Below, in pieces: positions 46,206 to 57,399 of a stretch of DNA of 64,000 nucleotides. The notes beneath the pieces were generated by a model that ran no database searches, was not told the DNA's origin, and saw only the letters and a list, made by a program, of their open reading frames with translations. The stretch is from contig JANEZZ010000975.1 of the NCBI GenBank assembly GCA_026122225.1, forward strand, positions 124,001-188,000. The letters are read 5' to 3'. This DNA comes from Heloderma charlesbogerti. Its lineage: Eukaryota > Chordata > Lepidosauria > Squamata > Helodermatidae. The position numbers were made by a program, and so were the translations under genes. The stretch's first letter is position 1, and each line of letters opens with the position of its first letter.

Positions 46206-46983
46206 TCTAATTCACACTTCTTGAACCAATATGCAAACCGAAATCCAGTTATACTTGCATACACATACTTTTCCTAATTTTGCAATGGAGTTCTCCAATC
46301 AACAATGCGAATATTTGAGGGAAAGTGCACATCAAAATGTGTATATTCATGAAAATAATGTTTTGAAACCCATATTATAAGGGGGAACTGATTGCAAACA
46401 TGCATATATTGGGCAAATTTGAATACAAATAGCTTGCAAGCATGCATATACTGGGCACATTAGCGTACAAATATGTGTATATTAGGAGAAATGTTCACAA
46501 AAGATGCATGAGTTTTCATGCTGACTTTAAAAAGAAATCACAAACTAATGCAGAAATGGGATGAAACCAACTTAAGGTTGGAAAAAAGACAAACTGGACA
46601 AAACCCAGTGGGGGCATCCAGACGAGAACCTCTAATGAAAACCTCTGTGCCCTGCCAGGCTGATGAGAGTATAGCAGTCCTGGTCTTTGGTTTATGGGTA
46701 AGCACTTTGACTTGTGCTTGTAAATTTGCAGGATTATCAAGCTAGGACTGAGTAGGTGGAAGAAAAAGAATGAATGGGAGCTATTGGGCAATACATGTTT
46801 ACCTCAGAGCACGGACAAGGGATGGGATTGGAGAAGAATGACGAGCAGGAGTAATATCAAGGTTAGCTGGAGAGACAGTTGGAGAGACAGTGGAAGCATG
46901 GATTCAATCAATAGATGGGGGTGTGAAACATGCTTCCCCAATTTACAAGTGTTGGACATGTTTGGCTTCATAGCCCTCTCAAG
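46206..46983. other. Possible hAT MITE remnant, otherwise unassigned
   Basis: 46207-46560 resembles the interior of 10933-11302 (GAACCAATATGCAAACC, CAATGGAGTTCTCCAA), but its ends are not found. Confidence 0.4.
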
Positions 46984-47360
46984 TAGGGATGTCACAGGAG
47001 TCTGAGAAGGGGGGGGGGAATCTGACATACTCCCCCCCCCCCGCTTGGCCTCCCAGACCCTATTCTCTGAGCCGCCACAACTGCCAGGTCTGCAAGCACC
47101 CAGTGGCCACCCATCCCCTTAGCAAGCTGCCATTTTGTGTAAAAATGGCAGTTTGGGGTTTTCTGGATATGTAATGTTACATAAATGGAGGCCATAAAGG
47201 GGCCATTTACGCAACACTACAGGTGTGAATGGTCCATTTATGCCTGTAATGTTGCATAAATGGCCCCCTTACATCTGCCTTCTGTTCAACATTACATTTA
47301 TAGAAAACCCCGAGCCACCATTTTTATGCAAAACGGTGGCTTGCTAAGAGGTAGGTTAAG
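46984..47360. mobile_element. hAT-like element with large foldback
   Basis: The left end TAGGGATGTCACAGG is followed by poly-G/C and a foldback at 47120-47347 with arms of about 113 bp. The right terminus is not recognised. Confidence 0.65.
47120..47347. repeat. Inverted repeat with about 113-bp arms
   Basis: TAGCAAGCTGCCATTTTGTG at the left pairs with the complement of AAAACGGTGGCTTGCTA at the right, and the match continues through GGGGTTTTCT, TGTAATGTT and GGCCATTTANGCAAC to a centre near 47233. Confidence 0.9.
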
Positions 47361-47589
47361 GTATGAGGTAGATTAAGCTAACCCAGCCTCATGGCTTCAT
47401 CATGATGAATTGAGATTGGAATCCAGGTTTCTGCAGTCTAAATACAGTACTTTATTCACTGTATCACAATTTAAATCCATATATGCCTTCAAAAACATTA
47501 TTTTCACCTCCAAAGGATCCCTTCCACACTAGTGTATCAGCAAAGTAATTTCTAGACGTTGCAGAGGATTCTGTAGAGCACTCTGTGGT
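47361..47589. other. No recognisable feature
   Basis: Intron sequence, nothing assigned. Confidence 0.3.
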
Positions 47590-48125
47590 TCATAGCATCA
47601 TAGAATCATAGAATAGTAGGGTTCGAAGGGACCTATAAGACCATCAAGTCCAACCCCTTGCTCAATGCAGGAATCCCTCAAAGTACCCCTGACAAGGCAG
47701 CTTCATCTTGAATGCCTTCAGTATGGGAGAGCCCTTGACATCCCTACGGTCATTGGTTCCACTGTCGTATTGCTCTAACACTCTGGAAGTTTTCCCTGAT
47801 GTTCAGCTGGAATCTTCCTGTAACTCGATCTCATTATTTTGTGTCCTGCACTCTGGGATGATTGAGAAGAGATCCTGGACATCCTCTCTGTGACAGCCTT
47901 TCAAGTACTTGAAAAGCACTATCATATCTCCCCTCAGTCTTCTCTACTCAAGACTAAACATGCCCAGTTCTTTCAGTCTCTCCTCACAGGAGCTTTGTTC
48001 CCAGTCCCCTGATCATCTTCGTTGCCCTCCTCTGAAACTTTTCCAGTTTGTCTGCATCCTTCTTAAAGTGTGGTGCCCAGAACTGGACACAGTTCTGAGA
48101 GTTCTTCTGCCGGTTCCTTTATTAC
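47590..48125 (-). mobile_element. CR1 LINE 3' portion
   Basis: The 3' end is at 47595-47660 on the plus strand (ATCATAGAATCATAGAATAG and GTCCAACCCCTTGC). Upstream on the minus strand, coding remnants include the complement of CCAGTCCCCTGATCATCTTC and CACACTTTAAGAAGGATGCAG, the CR1 ORF2 C-terminal region. Confidence 0.88.
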
Positions 48126-48132
48126 TCTAGGG

Positions 48133-48505
48133 TAGGGATGTATGAAATCCCCCTTACCTGGCTCCACTGGGTTCCGCTGGGGGGGGAGACGCTCCGTCCC
48201 TCCCCCTGGAATCCTGGTCAGCCAGCTCCGCTCCACGGGGATTCCGCAGAGCCGCCCGCCAGCTCCGCCAGCAGCCAGACACATCCGGCCGCTGGCTAGC
48301 AGGGACGCAAATGGCGGCGGCCGTAGCCGCTGCCGTTTGCGTCCCTGTAGTCAGTCGTGATAGGCTACATAAATCTTTACGTAGCCTATCACGTATGACT
48401 TTAAAAAACAAAAAAAATGCGCATACGCAAATGGCAGTGGCTATGGCCGCCGCCATTTGCATTCCTTATTTTTGGCCGTCTTAGTCTACGTAAATATTTA
48501 AAATA
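48133..48505. mobile_element. GC-rich hAT element with palindrome module (right end lost)
   Basis: The left end TAGGGATGTATGAAATCC matches the complemented right end at 38147. An outward donor-like CAG|GTAAGG lies on the minus strand at 48160-48152. Hairpins GCAAATGGCGGCGGC / GCCGCTGCCGTTTGC (48308-48340) and GCAAATGGCAGTGGC / GCCGCCGCCATTTGC (48427-48461) bracket the 38-bp palindrome. A degraded second palindrome follows at about 48465-48500. Element 48535-48715 may have removed the end. Confidence 0.82.
48356..48393. repeat. 38-bp palindrome module
   Basis: CGTGATAGGCTACATAAA pairs with TTTACGTAGCCTATCACG, with one mismatch. Confidence 0.93.
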
Positions 48506-48534
48506 AGGGGAACAGAAATATAGTCTATCTCGAG

Positions 48535-48715
48535 AGGAGGCTGGTGGCTCCAATGTCAGCGGGGTGGCACATCAGCTCCAGGTTTCAATCAGAATCAGTC
48601 AGAACTCTACAGGAGGTGCCAAGCACCTTAGATAGCTCCTTGAGAGTTCTGACTTGCTCTGGCTGAAACCCGGAGCAGATTCACTGCCCCACTGACCAGC
48701 CTCTACTATCCATCT
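48535..48715. mobile_element. CAGTGGAGGCTG palindromic MITE
   Basis: GGAGGCTGGTGGCTCC at the left and CCCACTGACCAGCCTC at the right, with inner CAGGTTTCAATCAGA and its complement. Same family as 6123-6264. Confidence 0.75.
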
Positions 48716-48824
48716 CATCATAGCATGGATGACTCTGAACAGATGACATGTGTGACTGCCTGTTCAATCTGTTGTTCTGTTGATGGACAGCCATTCTTAT
48801 GCTTCTTTATCTTAAAACAGGAAT

Positions 48825-48925
48825 TAGACAGGACAGCCCTTCAAACAGAGAACAGTCATCTGGCAACCATTCAACTAGAAGTCCGTCTTCTGTAAAGGAG
48901 GACATATGACCACCCTAGCCATATG
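48825..48925. repeat. AGAGGACA-type repeat copy
   Basis: CAGGACAGCCCTTCAAACAG and CTGTAAAGGAGGACATATGA, GACCACCCT. Same family as 57405-57535. Confidence 0.6.
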
Positions 48926-48972
48926 AGGGTGATATGTCTGAAGCCCCCTTCAGTCAGCCATGTCCTCTAGGT

Positions 48973-49092
48973 CAGTCTTCCTTGACCTGGTGCCCTCCAG
49001 AAGTGTTGGGCTACAACTCCCAGCATCCCCAGCCAGCCATGCTGGGAGTTGTAGTCCAACACATCTGGAGGGCATCAGGTTGAGGAAGGCTG
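48973..49092. mobile_element. 120-bp CAGTCTTCC hAT MITE
   Basis: Nearly perfect palindrome with ACAACTCCCAGCAT on both arms. The flanking octamers are CTCTAGGT and CTCTAGAC. Confidence 0.88.
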
Positions 49093-50499
49093 CTCTAGAC
49101 TATGCTGCAGTTGTAACAAATGTTGCTGTTCCATTAAAGCATTTGGTGCGCCTGCCTGATTCTTCACCATGAGGCAGACTTTGTGGCAGCTACATGAGCA
49201 CATACATCCCTGAACTGTCATATAAATAAGATTATTATTTAAAAAATAATAATAAAGCTCTCCTTTTTTGTACCCTTAGTATCTTTTCTTTATATTTTCC
49301 CAATGACTCAGAAGCTACACACTGACCATACTTCTCCTCAACTTGCCACCTTCCTACCAATCACCTCCCCAAGGCTTCGGCCTAGTTTTGCTGAGGACAA
49401 AAACAGTGCTGAGTAACAAAACAGACGGCAACATATGGAGATTGCTGTCAGTGAACCAGGGAGGGAGGGCCAGAGAGAATAAGGGCTTCTGTGCTTCATG
49501 GATCAGGGGGAGAGGATCAGCTCTACCCGTGACCAGACTGAGCACAGTGTGTTAATGTATTCCTGTCAAACTGCCAAAATTAGCTTCCTCTTAATTACCT
49601 TACAATTTTGAATTCATTTATTTTTACCCGGAACACAGCAGGAATATGTATTTACAAGCCAGAGAAGTTGGAGGAGGGGGGATGCCTCCAGAAATGCCAG
49701 AAGGACACAGTGATTGAAATGAGCAAATTTGCAGAGCAGTCTGAAGAGAACTGCTTAGTGCTCTGTGAGTTTTCTTGCATTGTTTTTATGTAAAGCACCC
49801 TTTATTAATATTACTGGTGCAATTAGCAGCAGTTGCTTGTTAGTGAGCAGCCAGTGAGGCTGTGACTACAGGTGTCAGGACCACAGCGGCCATCTGCGCG
49901 TTATGGATCGTTCATCTTTTGGAAGCTTTGCTTGTAGTAACTAGAATGCTTCTTCAAGACCAGATTTGCCTCCTAACAAATGAAATCCAAAAGGACGTCA
50001 GTAGACACCACATGAAAGAGGAATCACACATCCCACTTTGACAGAGTGAATTAAATGTGTTGTCTTTCAATATAGCACAGTCCGCATCTCCACTGGCTTC
50101 ATGTCAGTTCTCCCCCTGTACAATCAGAGGGCTGGAAGGATCAAAGAAAAAATCGTATCCTAATTCATGGGAGGATCAAAGGAAAACAGTATTCGTGATC
50201 CAGGAACCACTTTCAGCCCAGCAAAGTCCGTCCTTCTGCTTGAGCAGTCCTCTGCTGCACCATTATAGCAAGTCACTTGGTGACTTGTCATTCTTTGTTG
50301 AAGCAGAACTTTCCGAGATCCCTGGATGCACAGAAGTGACCTGCTCTGATCTGGTCCAACACCCTGTTGTATGGTACAGCCAATAGCCTATTGGTCCCTC
50401 TTCCTCCATCACAGCTGAACCTATTCAATCCATACTATAACATGACATAATGCACTGCAGAAAAGGCCCTAGAAAACCGAATAGCTCCAGACATCCAAG
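49093..50499. other. No recognisable feature
   Basis: Intron sequence. Short frames only. Confidence 0.35.
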
Positions 50500-51130
50500 C
50501 CGAGAGAACCAGTGTGGTGTAGAGGTTAGAGTGTTGGACTAGGGACTGAGGAGACCAGGACTCTAGTCCCCACTGTGACATGAAGGTCACTGGGTGACTC
50601 TGGGCCAGTCACTCACTCCCAGCCTAATGTACCTCACAGGGTTGTTGTGAAATACAGAGGAGGGGGAGGGGGATTCTTATGGACACTGCCTAGGGCTGGG
50701 TGGACAAGCAAAGTTTGAGATTGCTAGGATTCTCCAGATGTCTCGTGCCTGATTCCCCTTCATGTTTGCAGTCACTGCTTGCTCTGCACAAACAAGAACA
50801 GTGTGCAAATTGAGCAGCGTGCAAACATGAAATTTGTGCAAATTTTCCTAAATTTGCACAACTTTCCTCCATAGACTAAAGTGGGGCTTTCAGTCTGCAG
50901 GGGAAATTTATGCAAGTTAGGAAATTTGCAACTGGGGAAAGTTGCTCAAATGAAATGTGAACATATGTCCATCAGTTTATGAACATTGTTGGTGGACATG
51001 TGCTCGCAATCACGTTCTGGGCTTTGAACAGGGCATACTCGCATGTTTTGCGAGCAAAAACGAAATTCTCATACATCCGTAATGCTGCCTTGGGTTCCTT
51101 GGAGAAAAGGTGGGATATAAATTAAACAAA
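50500..51130 (+). mobile_element. MIR-like SINE split by a hAT MITE
   Basis: The head and core (GGTGTAGAGGTTAGAGTG, GGGCCAGTCACTCACTCC, CAGGGTTGTTGTGA) end at 50690. The tail (GCCTTGGGTTCCTTGGAG, GGTGGGATATAAATTAAAC) resumes at 51082. Confidence 0.85.
50691..51081. mobile_element. hAT-type MITE (391 bp)
   Basis: It runs from TAGGGCTGGG to ACATCCGTA, with octamers ACACTGCC / ATGCTGCC (6 of 8). Its removal restores a continuous SINE. Confidence 0.8.
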
Positions 51131-51474
51131 GAAACTGTGTTCATATCCATTGCAATGAGCCTTGTGAAGGAAAACATAGTGTCGAATGAGTTATCCCAGC
51201 ACACAATGCTATTCACTTCTTTGCACAAGAGATTTTTAGTATCATAAAATTACAACTAGCACCTCATTTCCCTTCCTTGCCCCAAGTCCCCCCCAACAGT
51301 GAGTCAACATTCCATGCCCACTGAGCATGCTAGTCCTCAATGTGCTGTTTTGCGATTTTGTCCCCCATTAGTTTTTTTTCCCCCTAAGGATTTTTTTCTT
51401 TTCTTTTTCTGTGCTTCCACAAACCTTAGACTTCCTCTGAGCCTGCTGATCCATCCCTCTTGTCTGTGGATGGT
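51131..51474. other. No recognisable feature
   Basis: Intron sequence with T-rich runs near 51370-51410. Confidence 0.3.
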
Positions 51475-51722
51475 GACGGTTTGGTGTGATGTAGTGGCTG
51501 GAGTGTTGGACTGGGACCCAGGAGATCCAGGTTCTAGTCTCCACTTGGCCCTGGAAGCTCACTGGGTGACTTTGGGCCAGTCACAGATGCTCAGCCCAAC
51601 CTACCTCATAGGGCTGTTGTTGTGAGGATAAAATGGAGAGGAGGAGGAAGAGGATAATGTAACCTGCCTTGGGTTCCTTGCAAGAGGAAAAAATATAAAT
51701 TCAATAAATAAATAAATAAAAA
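51475..51722 (+). mobile_element. MIR-like tRNA-derived CORE-SINE
   Basis: GGTTTGGTGTGATGTAGTGG, GGTTCTAGTCTCCACTTGG, GACTTTGGGCCAGTCACAGA and GGGCTGTTGTTGTGAGGATA, with a tail of AATAAATAAATAAATA. Same family as 29095-29335. Confidence 0.87.
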
Positions 51723-51749
51723 TTACTTAAGGATCAGTGCTCAGATAAT

Positions 51750-52140
51750 GCTACTAGAACATAAGAAGAGCCCTGCTGGACCAGACCAAGGGTCCATCTA
51801 GTCCAGCTTTCTGTTCACACTGTGGCCAACCAGCTGTCGACCAGGAAACCACAAGCAGGACATGAGCACAACAGCACCCTCCCACCCACATTCCCCATCA
51901 ACTGGTGTACATAGGCATACTGCCTCTGGTACTGGAGGTAGCATATAGTCATCAATACAGACTTTTCCTCCAGGAATTTGTCCAGACCCTTTTAAAACCA
52001 TCCAAATTGGTGGCCGTCACTACATGTTGTGGTAGCAAATTCCATAGCTGAATTATGTGTTGTGTGAAGAAATACTTCCCTTTATCTGTCCCGAATTTCC
52101 CACCAATCAGCTTCATGGGTTGACCCCATTAGGTTCTGGT
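51750..52140 (-). mobile_element. CR1-like LINE 3' end
   Basis: Plus-strand AACATAAGAAGAGCCCTGCT and GGTCCATCTAGTCCAGC mark the 3' end. The complement of CTTCCCTTTATCTGTCCCG and CAATCAGCTTCATGGGTTG is the coding end, as in 53672-54463. Confidence 0.87.
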
Positions 52141-53280
52141 ATTATGGGAGACTTTTGCTCACCTTTTTATATAACAGGTTTTGCTATTAGTATATAGATC
52201 ACATACACTGCCTTGTGCTTCTTGGAGTAAAGGCGGGATATAAATGTAACACCTAAACAAGTGAGCCAAGCTACATAAGTGCACCAAGTCATGAGCTGAA
52301 GTCTAAGGCATGTGCCTACCTTCCTTTCCTTGACTTTCTAAGGAATACAAAGACAATTCATTGAGAGTACAATTCATGTGGCTGGCCAGAAGGTGAAAGT
52401 GGCAATGGTTGTTGCTTTATCTGATTCATGTTAGCCAAAGATGGACATCTTTGATGGAGAATGCAAGATAATAAATACATACATACACAGAGTTGGAAAA
52501 ATGGTGAGGTGGCACTTTCTATTCATGCTATATTTAACTAGTCCTTATAGAGACATTTCTTTGCTATCTGTTGACTCCATTCTTCAGAATAAGGAACTTC
52601 AGTTCCAGGAAGCCCATTCTCAATACCCAGTAAAATTAGTTGTGTGGGAGAGATAATTAATCCCCCAGCCCAAAGAAATGAATTGTTTTATCAATAGTAA
52701 TGAATAAAATACAAACTGCAAAGTATATTACACTAACCAGGCTACAGAAATGATTAATAATGATAATTATTCAGCAGCAACAGTAGCCCCTGAATAATTA
52801 AAAACAGATAGTTGTGGTGATCTCTGAAAATTCTGTCTTCATAGTGTTTTTTATATCAGCCTGGGGCCTAAATGAGAGCTGGAAAATAACAGTACAGTTT
52901 AGGTTAGTGGAGACCAATCTTTTCCGGCAAATATGCCGTCAAGTCAGTTATTATTGGTCATGAGAGAGTGTTGGTGCTTTACAGAGTAATAACCAGGTCC
53001 ATAACCAGAAATGTTGTGGTGATGAAGCCTGAGGGTAAACATCTCATGCCCTACTACTTTTCTGTCAGTACCAGATCAGAACCACTATTTGTTTAATTGT
53101 CCACTGCCCCAGAGTGCGAGGGGAAATATCTCCCAGGTATTTTGAATAACTATGAACATTGGTCTACGTTTTAAAAATATTTAACAGTAGCAGTGAGGTA
53201 ACTTGCAAAGCTGCTCCGGCTTTAGCAAGATCTCATACTGAATTTCTTCACTGTCATATTGTAAATTGTGCTGTAGAAAT
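52141..53280. other. SINE tail at 52190-52255, otherwise nothing clear
   Basis: ACACTGCCTTGTGCTTCTTG and GGCGGGATATAAATGTAA at 52203-52250 are a MIR-like SINE tail. The rest is AT-rich intron sequence. Confidence 0.45.
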
Positions 53281-53286
53281 TTACTC

Positions 53287-53304
53287 TGTGTGTGTCTGCG
53301 TGTG

Positions 53305-53338
<34 letters not shown>
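53287..53338. repeat. (TG)n microsatellite
   Basis: Long TG run with few interruptions. Confidence 0.95.
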
Positions 53339-53340
<2 letters not shown>

Positions 53341-53554
53341 CTGGTGTTTTCCCAATATTCTGTATTGCATTATATGTTCTTGCAGCTAATAGCTTAAACA
53401 ATGAATTAATATAATTAAAACCAGGGCCATGGGCTTGTCAGTTCTTGAAGTTTCTTTTGCACTTCTTGAACAGAACTCTGGAATGCAGGAGCAGGTTTAT
53501 GAGCAATTGGGCAGAATACTAGCATTCGGCTGGGGTGGGGAGATAAAATGAACA

Positions 53555-54595
53555 AATATTATGATTATTATTTGGTGCTGATGACACCAAATTATTTAGG
53601 GTGGTTAAAACAAAAAGGGATTGTGAAGAGCTCCAAAAGGATCTCTCCACACTGGGAGAATGGGCATCTAAATGGCAAATACGGTTCAGTGTAAGCAAGT
53701 GCAAAGTGATGCACATTGCGGCAAAAATCCCAACTTCAAACATAACCTGATGGGATCTGAGCTAGCAGTGACCGACCAAGAAAAATATCTTGGGGTTGTG
53801 GTGGACAGCTCAATGAAGATGTCAGCCCAGCGTGCAGCCGCTGTAAAAAAGGCAAACACCATGTTAGGCATAATTAGAAAAGGAAGTGAGAATAAAACTG
53901 CCAACATCATACTGCCCTTGTACAAATCTATGGTGCAACCACACTTGGAATACTACGTACAGTTCTGGTCACCACATCTAAAAAATGATATTGTAGAGCT
54001 GGAAAAGGTGCAGAAAAGGGCAACTAAAATGATCAAGGGGCTGGAGCATCTCCCCTATGAGAGAAGGTTACAACAGCTGGGATTGTTTAGCTTGGAAAAA
54101 AGGGGGGTAAGGGGAGACATGATAGAGGTCTACAGAATTATGCATGGTGTGGAGAATGTGGATAGGGAGACATTTTTCTCCCTCTCTCAAAATACTAGAA
54201 CCCAGGGTCATCCTATGAAGCTGATTGGTGGGAGATTCAGGGCAGATAAAAGGAAGGACTTCTTCACACAGCGCATAGTTCAACTATGGAACTCGTTACT
54301 ACAGGATGTCATGATGGCCACCAATTTGGATGGCTTTAAAAGGGGGCTAGACAATTCCTGGAGGAAAAGTCTATCAATGGCTACTAATCTTGATGGCTAT
54401 GTGCTACCTCCAGAACTAGAGGCAGTGAGCCAATGTGCACCAGTTGCTGGGGAACATGGGTGAGAGGGTGCTGTTGCGCTCTTGCCCTGCTTGTGGGTTC
54501 CTGGTCAGCAGCTGGTTGGCCACTGTGTGAACAGAATGCTGGACTAGATGGACCCTTGGTCTGATCCAGCAGGGCTCTTCTTATGTTCCTATTAT
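53555..54595 (+). mobile_element. CR1-like LINE, 5'-truncated
   Basis: Begins within ORF2 (GADDTKLFRVVKTK-like remnant near 53575) and continues through the C-terminal region to the 3' end CTTCTTATGTTCC at about 54590. Confidence 0.92.
53672..54463 (+). pseudogene. CR1-like ORF2 C-terminal region
   Basis: A 263-codon open frame contains QEKYLGVVVDSSMKMSAQ, VKKANTMLGIIRKG, LPLYKSMVQPHLEYYVQFW, KRATKMIKGLEHLPYERRL, LFSLEKRGVRGDMIEVYRIM and FFTQRIVQLWNSL, the thumb and C-terminal part of CR1-group reverse transcriptases. The catalytic palm is missing because of 5' truncation, so it has no enzyme function. It is long for a dead copy, which suggests a moderate age. Confidence 0.9.
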
Positions 54596-55439
54596 TTATT
54601 TATTTAATTAATTGTTTATTTATTATCTTATATATATAATTCAAAGTCAGGTGCTAGTTGGTCGTCCCTTTTTGACTGCCTTTCCATTGACCAAGTCACA
54701 CTTCATTGGAGAGCTCTTGTCACAGAGTCCATGAATAACAACAGTTTTCACTATAATTCAAAGTTGGGAGTTTATTTATGTCCATAATGCTTTTAAAAAA
54801 GAATTAGGCTATCTTCTATAACAATATACTATAAAGTTTTATTTTTAATATCAAAAAATGTCAAGTATAATTAAACAAACATAATTAATTGCAAATTGGA
54901 GCAAAATGAAATACGGACACAAAAAAGTATTTGTATACCTTTATAAACAGAGGGGCAGGCCAAAGTACAATGATTTGCCAGTAACATACGGCCTGCAAAC
55001 AAGTTATGAAGGGATTAAGAGACACCTACAGTAAAAAGTGACCCAGTCAACATTTAGTTATTGCTCAGAAAAGATGTCTCTAGCTGTTAAATTTAAGAAA
55101 ATAATATTTAATAGTCTCTGTACATGTTTAAAAGCACAGGTGCAGGCCAAAGTACAATGATATGCCAGTAACTTACAGCCTGTAAACAAATCATGAAGGG
55201 ATCTACGCTGCCATGAGTCGTGTGTGATCAATGGCAAACCTCAAGATTCAAGTTGCCACTGGACCACAACAAACACTTTACAGTGGCTGCACTGGGGTTT
55301 ACACCAAGAACATTGCATTTAAGGAAGTTTTGTAAAGATAAAAGATGTAATACTTTGAATGTTTCAATTAACACAATTTGTTAAGTTAAACCTTTTGTTA
55401 GATTTGATTTTTCTCCGCAAATTGTGTTTGTAGGTAACC
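54596..55439. repeat. AT-rich stretch with a local duplication
   Basis: 54953-55018 and 55139-55204 are near-identical direct copies (GCAGGCCAAAGTACAATGAT, TGCCAGTAAC, CATGAAGGGAT-type), about 186 bp apart. The remainder is unassigned. Confidence 0.8.
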
Positions 55440-55570
55440 AACTGGTTTATTACATTTCTATATTGCCCAATAGCCAAAGCTCTCTGGGCAGCTCTCAAAA
55501 ACTAAAACCCTAAAATACAACATGATAAAACAATTTAAAAAAACCTTTAAAGGTTTAAAACAGAATAAAC
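55440..55570 (-). mobile_element. L2-type LINE 3' tail
   Basis: Plus-strand TTATATTGCCCAATAGCC-type and AAAGCTCTCTGGGCAGC are the complement of the L2 tail. Confidence 0.6.
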
Positions 55571-55758
55571 CAGAGTAAAATCTTATAGATCTCAAACACA
55601 CCCACACGCATGCATGCACACACACTTTCATTTGTCAAAGGACCCCATATTGTCAAGCCTGGGGCCTAGCTTTGTGACAGGCTGCATCTAGGATCTGCTT
55701 TTGGCAAGGGAAGTGAGCATCAAATGGACCAGAGGCAGAAGATAGGGTCATCACTGAC

Positions 55759-56805
55759 TTGCCCCACTCACAAGGTAGGACCACCATTCTGGTGGCGGTG
55801 GACTTATTTTCTAAGATGGCCCACTTTATCCCGTGCTCAGGGCTGCCCATGGCTAGAGACATGGCAGAACTTGTTTTGACACACGTTTTCCAGCTGCATG
55901 GCTGGCCTGAGGGGCTTGTTTCGGTTCGGAGGTCCCAATTCACAGCTCGTTTCTGGTGGGAGTTGCTTGCGCTGCTCAATGTGATACTCCAGCTTTCCTC
56001 CGCTCACCACCCCTAGACAGATGGGCAGACCAAACACACTAATGCCACACTGGAGCAGTACTTATGATGTTATGGAAACTACCTTCAAGACAACTGGGTC
56101 TCCCTGCTGCCTCTGGCGGAATTTGCCATGCCTCCACGCACCAAACTCCTTTCTTTGCCAGTTTTGAGTACCATCCCAAGGACTTCCCCTCCTTGCTCGT
56201 CCCTGCCTCGGTGCCCACTGCCCATGAATTTTTAGAGGTATTGTGCTCTGTGCACCACCACTTACAGGACAATGTCGAGTAAGCAAAAGCAGGGTATAAA
56301 GAAATTGCGCACCAATGTCGCCAGCCCAGCCTGCCACTGCAGGTTGGGGACTAGGTGTGGCTGTCCACCCAATGCCTCCACTCTCACCCCCCCATGAAGA
56401 AGCTTGCAGCCCGTCAGATGGGCCCCTTCCAGATTACGGCACAGATTAACCCTGTTGCTTTTCGACTGGCTCTCCCCCCCTCCATGAAGGTACAGCCTGT
56501 TTTCCATTGCTCCTTGCTTTCCCCACTGGTCTCCGGTGACCCCCATCACTCTGACTGCTCCCTCCCCACCTCTGGTGTTGGGCGGGGAGGAGTTTGAAGT
56601 CGCTGACATCCTGGACTCACATCTTTTCCAGGGGCGACTGCAATACTTGGTGGACTGGGAGGGGTATGAGCTGGATGAATGTTCCTGGGAACCGGCCGAA
56701 CATTTGCATGGCCCTGTGCTGCTATGCCATTTCCACCAGCAATACCCCCACAAGCCCGTGGCCCCACGGGGAGAGCAGGGGGGGGCCTCATGGAAGTGGG
56801 GATGA
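55759..56805 (+). pseudogene. Gypsy integrase and chromodomain remnant
   Basis: Integrase inserts retrotransposon DNA into the genome, and the chromodomain directs it to histone marks. In frames broken by stops and shifts one can read the first core block TTILVAVDLFSKMAHF (55785), then LFQLHGWPEG-like sequence and QFTARFWWELL (55930). The second conserved acidic residue, expected just before QFTARFW, is replaced (VRRSQF). A stop follows in AHHP at 56016. The chromodomain lies near 56593-56750 (FEVADILDSHLFQGRLQY, VDWEGYELDECSWEPAEHL). Non-functional. Confidence 0.85.
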
Positions 56806-57375
56806 TGTCAGGGGTGTTTCTGAGTGCAGGGAGTGGGATAGTAGTTCAGATTCTGAAGGAGAACTTCCAGACATGGGGGAGGTGTTTTCCCAGGCTAGTC
56901 CAGATATGAGTAGGCCGGCTTCCCAGGTTACAAATGTCCAGCTGGCTGAGGATGAAGGTCCCTCTTCACACACACCCCATGAGAGGCAGGGAACAGGAGG
57001 AGGCAGGGTCTGGGGAGTATGACCTAATAGATGCCAGACACAGGCGCAGAGCAAAGAGAGAGAAGGCAGGGGCAGAACTTAAGACAGTCTACCTGATTGG
57101 CCTTGCATGAAAAGCTGTGATTAGAGGCCTCACGAGAAGAGAGGGACCTCCCCCCCTTAAGTTAGGCTAGTGAGACCGCCTCCCTCTTCAAACGGCGGGC
57201 AACTCCCATAACTTCCTTTCGAATCCCCTGAAGGCATTCCTTTGTAGACTGAGAGTCACTGAGAATTTTCATCTGTATGACCCTGTGAAGTAATGGATCA
57301 AAAGCTGTAGACTGAAGCCTCTGTCTGTGTATGTTTGGGCTTAGAAGTAAAGTGGGGGCTAAAGGAATCCTGACA
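56806..57375 (+). mobile_element. 3' LTR (570 bp) of the gypsy element
   Basis: Starts TGTCAGGGG and ends CCTGACA. It aligns over its whole length with the solo LTR at 16483-18404. Confidence 0.92.
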
Positions 57376-57399
57376 AGGTCCCTGATCTCCCCTCTCATG

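Larger units (their letters stand above)
55655..57375 (+). mobile_element. Ty3/gypsy chromovirus, 5'-truncated, with 3' LTR
   Basis: Retains the end of pol (integrase core and chromodomain), a purine-rich tract (GGAAGTGGGGATGA) and one LTR. No 5' LTR, gag, protease or reverse transcriptase is present in the window. Confidence 0.9.
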
